A stretch of 64,000 bases of DNA from the NCBI GenBank assembly GCA_905214465.1, contig CAJMMD010000009.1:13326-77325 (forward strand), written 5' to 3'. Below are positions 41,428 through 49,056 of the stretch, one piece after another. Positions within the stretch are counted from its first letter, which is position 1; each line of letters starts with the position of its first letter. Made by a program: the position numbers and the translations under genes. This DNA is from an uncultured bacterium (GTDB lineage: Bacteria > Actinomycetota > Coriobacteriia > Coriobacteriales > Coriobacteriaceae). The notes under the pieces were generated by a model. That model ran no database searches and was not told the origin of the DNA. It saw only the letters and a program-made list of their open reading frames with translations.

Positions 41428-42225
41428 ATGGCACACGCCACGCCCGACAACCGCCGCCCGACCACCGGCGCTCCGGTTGCCGCGCCCGCCGATATCGACC
41501 TGCGCCGCAAGCTCACTACCACCGTGGTGCTGGTGCTGTTTGCGCTGGTGGCGATAGCCATGGCAACGTTCGCCTGGTTCTCCATCGCCGATAGCGCCAA
41601 GACCCGCATGCTCATGATCGACGCCAACGCCGACGGCTCGCTGCGCTTTGACCTGGACGGGCACGCCGCGTTCGACGAATACGTGCACAGCCTGGGTTTT
41701 GATCAGATCTCGGCGCGCATTGCCAGCGAAAAGGGCGTGGACATCGACGCGTCCAAGCTCAAGCCCGTCACCACGAGCGACTACCAGACCTTCACCTTCG
41801 AGGACGGCTCCACCGCCGATCCCGCCACCGGCGCCTACCTGGAGTTTACGCTGCACTTTATGAGCAGTACGGACCTGCGCGTTCGCCTGACCGGGCAGGA
41901 TGGCGACGGCGGCGTGTCCGGCACGCGGTTTAGCTCCGACACGCAGGGCATGGCCAGCGCCATGCGCATGAGCTTTACCGCCGACGGCCATACTTGGGTC
42001 TACAACCCCAACGGGGGCGGGGGCTCGTCCGGCGCGGCCACCGTCTTTGGGCTCGACTCGGGTGCTGCCACCGCGGCCAGCGACATGTTCGACCTGATAA
42101 CAGAAACGGACAAGCCGGTAACCGTTCGCATATGGCTCGAGGGAACGGACCCAAATTGCACTAATATGCTAAAGGGAGCTAACTATTCGGTATCGATGCG
42201 CTTTGAGGGCATCGAGGAACAGTAG
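41428..42225 (+). CDS. SipW-dependent-type secreted protein, operon gene 4
   Basis: 265 residues. A Pro-rich 25-residue N-terminus precedes RRK, the signal helix (30-47) and MATFAWFSIADSAKTRML. The body is shorter and more charged than in genes 1-3, with a Gly/Ser turn (NGGGGSSGAA) and FTFEDGSTADPATG-like strands. It ends in VRIWLEGTDPNCTNM. It begins two bases after the previous stop, so translation is coupled. The 60 bp after it precede the first signal peptidase. Same inferred role as its neighbours. Confidence 0.76.
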   Translation: MAHATPDNRRPTTGAPVAAPADIDLRRKLTTTVVLVLFALVAIAMATFAWFSIADSAKTRMLMIDANADGSLRFDLDGHAAFDEYVHSLGFDQISARIASEKGVDIDASKLKPVTTSDYQTFTFEDGSTADPATGAYLEFTLHFMSSTDLRVRLTGQDGDGGVSGTRFSSDTQGMASAMRMSFTADGHTWVYNPNGGGGSSGAATVFGLDSGAATAASDMFDLITETDKPVTVRIWLEGTDPNCTNMLKGANYSVSMRFEGIEEQ

Positions 42226-42285
42226 ATATGCACGGCGGCCACCGGGCCGCGCACGACCTAGACAGACACGGTAGTAAGGGACATC

Positions 42286-43032
42286 ATGCAATCTGTTAAA
42301 AAAGTCGCATCCATCGCGCTGAGCGTCGTCATGTGGATCATCATCCTGGTGGCGGCCCTGTATGCGTTTACCACGCTCGCCACGCGCGAGGACGGCAGCG
42401 TTTCTGACATCGCCGGCTTCACCCCGCTCGCCGTGCAGTCCGACTCCATGGCGCCCACGTTTAACAAGGGCGACCTCATCTTCATCAAAAAGTGCGACAC
42501 CTCCAAGCTCGAGGTGGGCGACATCGTGACGTTCCATACCATCATCGACAACGAGTACGCGCTCAACACGCACCGTATCGCCGCCATCGACGAGGTCAAC
42601 GGCATGCGCAGCTTTACCACCAAGGGCGATAACAACGACGTGGCCGATACGCACATCATTAGTGACGGCGACATCGTGGGCAAGTACGTGTTTGCGTTGC
42701 CGCAGATGGGCAAGGTCATGGACTTCCTGTCCAGCTCCATGGGCTTCCTCATTGTGATCGTGCTGCCCATGCTGCTGTTCTTTATCTACCAGGTGTATCA
42801 CCTCATCGTGGTGGGCATGAACCTCAAGCGCGCTATGGCCGAGGAGGACCGCCTGGCCGCCGCGGCTGCCATCGTGGACGCTGAGGGCAAGGGTGGCGCC
42901 GCCGTCACCGCCGATAACGCCGCCGAGCAGCTCGCCCAGGCCGAGGCCAAGCTCGAGGAAGCCCGTCGTCTGAAGGCCGAGGCCGAGGCGGCGATGAACG
43001 CGACCAAGCAGGAGGGTACCGACGGTGAGTGA
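42286..43032 (+). CDS. SipW-like (ER-type, Ser-His) signal peptidase I with C-terminal coiled coil
   Basis: 248 residues. A membrane helix (8-30) precedes box B QSDSMAPT with nucleophile Ser54 and box D YALNTHRIAAI with His96 where classical bacterial enzymes have Lys, i.e. the Ser-His type of SipW and eukaryotic SEC11. The KGDNND block (box E) follows. A second helix (about 150-170) returns to the cytosol and leads to an Ala/Glu coiled coil (about 185-240). It should cleave the TYAWF-type precursors encoded just upstream. The cytosolic coil is atypical. Its stop overlaps the start of the AAA+ gene by 8 bases. Confidence 0.9.
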   Translation: MQSVKKVASIALSVVMWIIILVAALYAFTTLATREDGSVSDIAGFTPLAVQSDSMAPTFNKGDLIFIKKCDTSKLEVGDIVTFHTIIDNEYALNTHRIAAIDEVNGMRSFTTKGDNNDVADTHIISDGDIVGKYVFALPQMGKVMDFLSSSMGFLIVIVLPMLLFFIYQVYHLIVVGMNLKRAMAEEDRLAAAAAIVDAEGKGGAAVTADNAAEQLAQAEAKLEEARRLKAEAEAAMNATKQEGTDGE

Positions 43033-44719
43033 GCTTCTGGGATTTGCCTGGGAGCTGCTGGCAAAGGTCGTCTACAACGTCGTTGCCGTCGTGAGCTCCA
43101 TCCTTAACCTGCTGGTGTTTGGCTGGGTTGAGTACTTCAACATCTTTATGACCTACTTCACCACGTTTGACCTGGTGGGCAAGATCGGCGCGGTCATTCT
43201 GTTTGCCATGCTCATCGCAGTCCCCGTGCTGATTGTGGCCATTCTGATCCACCACTACCGCATCAACCGTCGCCTGCATCGCGACGACACGTCCAACAAG
43301 GCGCTCTATCGCGAGATCGGCCGCCTGAACAAGCAGGTGCTCGACCTCATGGACGAGAAGAACAAGCTGCTGGCGCTCAAGGTCAATGCCATGGGCGGCA
43401 CCAAGCAGATTCCGTACGTGGGCGCCTCGGCCTTGGCTGACGACCACCTGCCCACGGTGGGCAACGTGGTGGGCGCCGCCGCGGGTGCGCCTGCGGGCGA
43501 GGGCGTCGCGGCGACGGCCGTCATGTCGGGCAACGCGTCGCTCGCGCTCGATGGCGAGGGCGTCAAGGACGCCGCGGCCGCCATGGCCAAGGCCACCGTC
43601 GAGGCCAAGACTCTTGCCGAGGAAAAAGAAATCGCCCAGGCCAACCGCTTCCCCAAGCTGTCCCTTGTGGACCTTAAGTACCGCGACTGGGAATCGCCGG
43701 CCTACGACGATGCCATCTCGCTGGAGGACTTTGTCGACAGCTTCCGCGCGTTCGCCTGCAGCCAGATGAAGCTCTACTACACGCCTGAGGTCATCCGCCG
43801 CTTTGTGGCCGGCATGGCCGCCTCCAAGCTACTGATCCTGGAGGGCATCTCGGGTACTGGTAAGACCTCGCTGCCCTACAGCTTTAGCCGCTATCTGGAT
43901 AACCCCGCGACCATCGTGTCGGTGCAGCCGAGTTTTCGCGATCGCACCGAGGTACTGGGCTACTTTAACGAGTTTTCCAAGCGCTTTAACGAGACCGAGT
44001 TCCTCCGCGCCGTGTACGAGGCGGGGCTTCGCCAAGACCCGTCCATGATCGTGCTCGATGAGATGAACCTCGCCCGCGTGGAGTACTACTTTGCCGAGAT
44101 CCTGTCGGTGCTCGAGATGCCCAGCCACGACGAGTGGGTGCTCGATCTGGTGCCTACCCAGTGGGCCGCCGACCCCAAAGGCCTGCACGACGGCAAGCTC
44201 ACCATTCCCGACAGCCTGTGGTTTATCGGCACGGCCAACAACGACGACTCCACCTTTACCATCACGGACAAGGTGTACGACCGCGCGATTCCCATCGAGC
44301 TCAACGAGCGCGCCGATGCGTTTGAGTGCGAGCCGCACGAGCGCGTGCACGTGACGGCCGAGCATCTGCAGTATCTGTTCCAGAAGGCCAAGGTCGAGTA
44401 CGTGATTGACGAGGAGCTGCTCCAGAAGATGCACAAGCTGGACCAGTACCTGCAGACCCGCTTTAAGCTGGCCTTTGGTAACCGTATCATCAAGCAGATG
44501 TACGACTTTATCCCCGTGTACGTGGCGTGCGGCGGCACCGAGCTGGGTGGCATGGACTACATCATCGCCCGCAAGGTGCTCAAGAAGTTTGAGTCCATGA
44601 ACGTGAGCTTTGTGCGCGACGAGATGAAGGGCCTGATCGAGTACATCGAGAAGACCTTTGGCGAGGGCGGCCTGCCCGATTCCGTCATGTATCTGCAGCG
44701 GATCCAGAACTTCTACTAA
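43025..44719 (+). CDS. Membrane-anchored McrB-like AAA+ ATPase
   Basis: 564 residues. Two N-terminal membrane helices (about 14-34 and 50-77) and a linker with a short coil (95-120) and an Ala/Gly-rich section (145-200) precede an AAA_5 domain. That domain has Walker A EGISGTGKTSL (274-281), Walker B MIVLDEMNLARVEYYF (341-356) and a sensor segment GTANNDDSTF that keeps the N-x-x-D signature of McrB. McrB proteins are soluble GTPases; a membrane-tethered form next to a signal peptidase is unusual. The GTG start overlaps the peptidase stop. With the next gene it forms an McrB/McrC-like pair, probably remodelling or sorting the secreted subunits. Confidence 0.82.
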   Translation: MSELLGFAWELLAKVVYNVVAVVSSILNLLVFGWVEYFNIFMTYFTTFDLVGKIGAVILFAMLIAVPVLIVAILIHHYRINRRLHRDDTSNKALYREIGRLNKQVLDLMDEKNKLLALKVNAMGGTKQIPYVGASALADDHLPTVGNVVGAAAGAPAGEGVAATAVMSGNASLALDGEGVKDAAAAMAKATVEAKTLAEEKEIAQANRFPKLSLVDLKYRDWESPAYDDAISLEDFVDSFRAFACSQMKLYYTPEVIRRFVAGMAASKLLILEGISGTGKTSLPYSFSRYLDNPATIVSVQPSFRDRTEVLGYFNEFSKRFNETEFLRAVYEAGLRQDPSMIVLDEMNLARVEYYFAEILSVLEMPSHDEWVLDLVPTQWAADPKGLHDGKLTIPDSLWFIGTANNDDSTFTITDKVYDRAIPIELNERADAFECEPHERVHVTAEHLQYLFQKAKVEYVIDEELLQKMHKLDQYLQTRFKLAFGNRIIKQMYDFIPVYVACGGTELGGMDYIIARKVLKKFESMNVSFVRDEMKGLIEYIEKTFGEGGLPDSVMYLQRIQNFY

Positions 44720-44818
44720 TGCCGTAAGCGCGGGGCGTGGGACAAGACAATCAGTAGCGTTTGCCCTGTGTGACGTCGCCACGCCCCTTACCGATCGATC
44801 CAATCTATGGAGTAACCC

Positions 44819-47056
44819 ATGTCCGAGACCATTCAGGACCTCTATACCAGCTTCTCCGAGCAGATGGAGCCCATCCAGGAGGACAGCCGCTACTTTCGCT
44901 ATCTGTTTGAGATGGCGCAGGCCTCGGGCACCACGATCGAGCAGCAGCGCGAGGAGCTCGTCAAGGTGGTGGACGAGGAATGGATCAGCATGATCGAGGA
45001 CTCACTCGACGCCATCAACACCATTATCGAAAAGCCGCGCCGCTTTATCACCACCGAGGAAGAGGTGGTGCCGGTCTCGCTCGCTAAAAAGATCAGCGCC
45101 GACAGCGTCCGTCATCTGAGCCAGAACACGCAGTTTTTGGCGCCGAGTGAGGACGGCGGCGTTCACCCTACGCGCATCCTCAACGTCAATACCGTCGAGA
45201 CGTACGACCTGTACGAGAACCGCTTTATCTACCACCTGATTCAGCGTCTGCTGACGTTTGTAGACAAGCGCACCGACGTGATCTTTTGGTCGACGGGCAA
45301 CGAGATTCGCAACCGCTTTAAGATGCACAGCAAGATCGACGACGCGTACGAAGAGATCGAGTACAACGTCGAGATGACGGTCAAAAACCGTCAGAGCTTT
45401 GCCGAGAACGATGCCGACAACATGGATGTCTTTATGCGCATCGACCGCGTGCGCCGTCTGGTCATGGCGCTGCGTGGCGCGTCGTTCTGCCAGATCATGA
45501 ACGGGTGCAGCGCGGTCCGCAGCCCCATCCAGCGCACCAACCTCATCATGAAGGACCCCAACTACCGCAAGTGCTACCAGCTGTGGCAGTTTATGGAGCG
45601 CTACGACAAGGTGGGCTACAACATCGACGTGCAGCAGCAGGCGCTGGCGTTCGATGACGAGTACATGGTGCAGATGTACACCAACCTCATCAACAATTAC
45701 GCCGTCTTTAAGAGCCTGACCGACGACGAGCGCAACCTGCAGGAACTCGAGAGCGTGCAACACGCACCGGTGGCGCCCAAGTTTATTAAAGAGATCAAGG
45801 AGGTGCAGGTCGATAGCCCCGACCTGCCCGACGTCGAGGTCCGCCGCGTGTTTGTGGAGGAGGTCACGCAGGCCCAGCTCGACGCCGAGCAGGCGCTGGC
45901 CGAGGCGCGCGAGCAGATCGAGGAGCTGCAGGGCCAGGTGAAATCCTGGAAGGTGCAGGCCCATGCGCTGACCGACGAGCGCGACGACCTGGCCGACGAG
46001 CTGGACGAGGCAAAGACGCGCGAGCTGGCGTTGACGCAGCGCGCTCAGATGGCCGAGGCTGATGTTGAGGAGCTGCAAGGTTCGCTGGAGGATGTCGAGG
46101 CGGGCAAGAAAGCTGCCGAGGCCGACGCTGTCGAGGCGCGTGAGACCGCGGCGGCGCAGTTGGCGCAGATGCGTGCCGAGGCCGATGCCGAGGTCGCGGC
46201 CGCCCGTGCCGACGCGGACGCCAAGGTTGCTGCCGCCGAGCAGGCCGCTGCCGCTCAAGTCGCGCAGGTTAAGAGCGACGCTACTGCGGCCCTGGCCGCC
46301 AAGACGGCTGCCGACGCTGCCGAGCTGCAGGCCGCCAAGGACGCTGCTGCGGCCGAGCTCGCCGCCGTGCGTAAGGCCTCTGCCAAGGAAGCGGCTGCAC
46401 TGCATGCCAAGCTTGATGCCGCCGGGCTGCAGATCGAGGAAGTGCGGCTGGCGGCCGAGCGCGATGCCCGTGCCGCGCAGGAGGCTGCCGACGTCGCCGC
46501 GGCCGAGGCGGAGCAGAAGCTCGCCGACACCGTTGCCGCGGCCGAGGAGAAGGTTGCCGCCGCCCAGCAGGCCGCCGATGCTGCGATCGACGCCGCCCGT
46601 GCTGCCGCCGATTCTGCCGTTGAGCAGGCTACGGTGGATGCCAGCGAGAAGGTCGCCGCTGCCGCTGCCGAGCGCGATGCCGCCGCGCGTGCCGCCGAGG
46701 AGGCTCGTGCCGACGCCGACGCGCGTGCCGCCGCAGCCAAGCTCGAGGCAGGGGAGCGTATTGAGCAGGAACTCGCCGCCGCCAAGGCTGCGCACGAGCG
46801 CGAGCTCGAGGCCGCCCGCGCGGAGATGCAGCAACGCTTGGACTCGTTGGCACACGAGCTGGAGCAGTCCGAGCGCGATCGCGCCCGCGCCGAGCGCCGT
46901 GCCGAGGGCAACAGCCTGTCGCGCTATCTGCTGGCTCGCTTGCGCGGAGAGGCCGCCGAGGGCGATGTCGCCACGACCGTTGAGGGAGATGAGACCGGCG
47001 TTTCGGCATCTGACGCCACTGACGTCGAGCCTTCCGCAAAGGACGCCGACAAGTGA
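44819..47056 (+). CDS. DUF2357 (McrC N-terminal-like) protein with long Ala-rich coiled coil
   Basis: 745 residues. Residues about 1-320 are globular, including LNVNTVETYDLYENRFIYHL (121-140), the ENRF motif of DUF2357/McrC-type proteins. From about 350 to 705 the chain is almost unbroken Ala/Glu/Asp/Lys/Arg heptads, one of the longest coiled coils in the window. It closes with a short Val/Asp-rich tail. The PD-(D/E)xK nuclease domain that normally follows DUF2357 in McrC is not visible, so restriction activity is doubtful. It lies 99 bp after the McrB-like gene, and its stop overlaps the second signal peptidase start (TGATG). Inferred to be the partner or scaffold of the AAA+ ATPase. Confidence 0.7.
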   Translation: MSETIQDLYTSFSEQMEPIQEDSRYFRYLFEMAQASGTTIEQQREELVKVVDEEWISMIEDSLDAINTIIEKPRRFITTEEEVVPVSLAKKISADSVRHLSQNTQFLAPSEDGGVHPTRILNVNTVETYDLYENRFIYHLIQRLLTFVDKRTDVIFWSTGNEIRNRFKMHSKIDDAYEEIEYNVEMTVKNRQSFAENDADNMDVFMRIDRVRRLVMALRGASFCQIMNGCSAVRSPIQRTNLIMKDPNYRKCYQLWQFMERYDKVGYNIDVQQQALAFDDEYMVQMYTNLINNYAVFKSLTDDERNLQELESVQHAPVAPKFIKEIKEVQVDSPDLPDVEVRRVFVEEVTQAQLDAEQALAEAREQIEELQGQVKSWKVQAHALTDERDDLADELDEAKTRELALTQRAQMAEADVEELQGSLEDVEAGKKAAEADAVEARETAAAQLAQMRAEADAEVAAARADADAKVAAAEQAAAAQVAQVKSDATAALAAKTAADAAELQAAKDAAAAELAAVRKASAKEAAALHAKLDAAGLQIEEVRLAAERDARAAQEAADVAAAEAEQKLADTVAAAEEKVAAAQQAADAAIDAARAAADSAVEQATVDASEKVAAAAAERDAAARAAEEARADADARAAAAKLEAGERIEQELAAAKAAHERELEAARAEMQQRLDSLAHELEQSERDRARAERRAEGNSLSRYLLARLRGEAAEGDVATTVEGDETGVSASDATDVEPSAKDADK

Positions 47057-47760
47057 TGAAGCACGTGCTCCGCGTGATCAACGTGTTGGCGACCGTGGTG
47101 ATCCTGGTCGCCTTTGTGGTGCTGCTGCGCACGGTGTTCACGCCCGCTGGTGAGATCCCCACCATCATGGGCTATGGCTTTATGCGTACGCTGACCGGCT
47201 CGATGGAGCCGGCGATTCCCGTGCATTCGTTTATCGTCGTCGATACCGACAACAGCCAGGCCTACCAGGTCGGCGACATCATCACCTTCCATTCGTCCGA
47301 TGACGCGCTGGAGGGTTCGCTCAACACGCATCGCATCGTTGCCGTGGAGGATGCGGCCGACGGCACGCCGGTCTACCACACCAAGGGCGATGCCAATCCG
47401 GTCGAGGATGCTGCGCCCGTGCCCGCCGCCGACGTGGTGGGGCGCGTGGTCTTTGTCTCGGCGGGGCTGGGCGTGGTGGTCTCGTTGCTCACCAATCCGC
47501 TGCTGTTCTTTCCGCTTATCGTGGTGCCGCTGATCGTGCTGCTGGTGCTCGAGATTCGCCATATGGTCAAGACAACGCAAGAGGTGGCACGCGCCGAGGA
47601 CGAGGCCGCCCTGCGCGCAGCCGTGGAGCAGATTCGCGAAAAACGTCGCCGCGAGCAGGAAGGCCGGGACGGCGTCAAGGAGCAGAACGACGGTGACCAT
47701 ACCGATGAAAGTGCGGAAGCCGATTCCGGCGCCCCAGGCGATTCCAACCGCTCGGCATAG
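47056..47760 (+). CDS. Second SipW-like (Ser-His) signal peptidase I
   Basis: 234 residues. A membrane helix (8-27) leads to TLTGSMEPAIP (Ser49) and SLNTHRIVAV (His92), again Ser-His type, and KGDANP (box E). A helix at about 140-172 is followed by a charged C-terminal tail (RREQEGRDGVKEQND). It ends the eight-gene operon and overlaps the DUF2357 gene by one base. Two peptidases of the same class in one operon suggest division of labour between substrates or a two-subunit enzyme, as in the eukaryotic signal peptidase complex. That is inference. Confidence 0.9.
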   Translation: MKHVLRVINVLATVVILVAFVVLLRTVFTPAGEIPTIMGYGFMRTLTGSMEPAIPVHSFIVVDTDNSQAYQVGDIITFHSSDDALEGSLNTHRIVAVEDAADGTPVYHTKGDANPVEDAAPVPAADVVGRVVFVSAGLGVVVSLLTNPLLFFPLIVVPLIVLLVLEIRHMVKTTQEVARAEDEAALRAAVEQIREKRRREQEGRDGVKEQNDGDHTDESAEADSGAPGDSNRSA

Positions 47761-47884
47761 CTCATCGGTGCCTTTCGTCCCTGTAATTTGGACGCTCGCA
47801 GATGCTCCGCATCATCTGCTATTTCATACCAATATTCGTGCTACAGTTTGGACGCTTTATTGCCATATGTTTTTGGGGAGTGGA

Positions 47885-48907
47885 ATGAAACGGGAGCGCT
47901 CGGCAGAACATGCTAATGCGAAGGCATCGGTGCCGATGACGGCTGCGTCCGATTTTGTCGTTCCGGAGGGAACCGACGAGCTCAGCCGCAACACCCGTCG
48001 CGCATGGCGCGACCGCCTGAACAGCGCTTCGACGCGCAAGATGATCACGGGCGTCTTGGCTACGCTGGTGGGCGGTTCGTTTTGGGGCTTCTCGGGCACC
48101 AGCGCGAGCTTTCTGTTCGATACCTACCACGTCGACACCTTGTGGCTTATGAGCGTGCGTCAGATTCTCGCCGGTCTACTCTTTATGGCCGTGGTTGTTA
48201 CGCGCGACCGCGAGCGCCTGGTTAAGCTCTGGACCACACCCGCCGATCGCAAGCAGCTGCTGCTCTTTACCGCCTTTGGCCTGCTGTTCAACCAGTTTTG
48301 CTATCTATCGGCCGTGCGCCTGACGAACGCCGGAACCGCGACGGTGCTCCAGTGCCTGCAGCTCGTTATCATCATGGGCTACACCTGCGTGACCGATCGC
48401 CGCATGCCGCGTACTCGCGAAGTCATCGGCATTGGCTTGGCTCTGGGTGGAACCTTTTTAATCGCCACCGGTGGCGACCCCACCAGCCTGAATATCTCGC
48501 CGCTCGGTCTGATCGCGGGTCTCATGTGTGCGGTCAGCGCTACATGCATGGCGGTGATTCCCGCCAAGATCCTGCCCGAATACGGCAGCCCCATCGTCAC
48601 GGGCTCGGCAATGCTCACGGCGGGCGTGGTCTCGTGTGTCTTCGTGCAGCCCTGGGCGCATATGCCGGCGCTCGACGCTGCCGGCGTCGAGGCGCTCGCG
48701 GTGTTCGTGGTTATCGGCTCGTTTTTTGCTTACATGCTCTATATGCAGGGCGTTAAGGACATCGGCTCGGTGCGTGCGAGCCTCATCGGAACTGTGGAGC
48801 CGGTTTCGGCGACCATCACCAGCGCCGTTATGCTGGGCACGGTGTTTTTGCCGACCGACCTTATCGGCTTTGCCATGATCATCGTGATGATGTTCCTCAC
48901 GGTGTAG
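47885..48907 (+). CDS. DMT-superfamily (EamA) permease
   Basis: 340 residues. A soluble 55-residue N-terminus precedes ten membrane segments. The first is VLATLVGGSFWGFSGTSASF, and later ones include NAGTATVLQCLQLVII and VRASLIGTVEPVSATITSAV, the end of the second EamA repeat. It is probably a metabolite or amino-acid exporter; substrate unknown. ATG 47885 follows GGGGAG by 4 bases. It follows the SipW operon after 124 bp containing a TTTGGACGCT direct repeat (about 47787 and 47847), so it is probably a separate unit. Confidence 0.8.
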   Translation: MKRERSAEHANAKASVPMTAASDFVVPEGTDELSRNTRRAWRDRLNSASTRKMITGVLATLVGGSFWGFSGTSASFLFDTYHVDTLWLMSVRQILAGLLFMAVVVTRDRERLVKLWTTPADRKQLLLFTAFGLLFNQFCYLSAVRLTNAGTATVLQCLQLVIIMGYTCVTDRRMPRTREVIGIGLALGGTFLIATGGDPTSLNISPLGLIAGLMCAVSATCMAVIPAKILPEYGSPIVTGSAMLTAGVVSCVFVQPWAHMPALDAAGVEALAVFVVIGSFFAYMLYMQGVKDIGSVRASLIGTVEPVSATITSAVMLGTVFLPTDLIGFAMIIVMMFLTV

Positions 48908-49056
48908 TTGACGCCGCCGCCAAGACAGAAAAGGTGTTGTGCCGCATTTTCGCCAATTGACGTCCGTGTCTGGAGTTTAGCTGTCGATGCTCAAAATGCC
49001 ATAAACTAGTAACGTTATGGACTTTTTCATTGCGACTCAATTGCGAGGATTTCTTT

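Noticed and set aside
43025..47056. Reading the AAA+/DUF2357 pair as a classical McrBC restriction system
   Set aside because: No nuclease domain is visible after DUF2357, the ATPase has membrane helices, and both genes overlap or adjoin signal peptidases. Restriction is kept only as an alternative.
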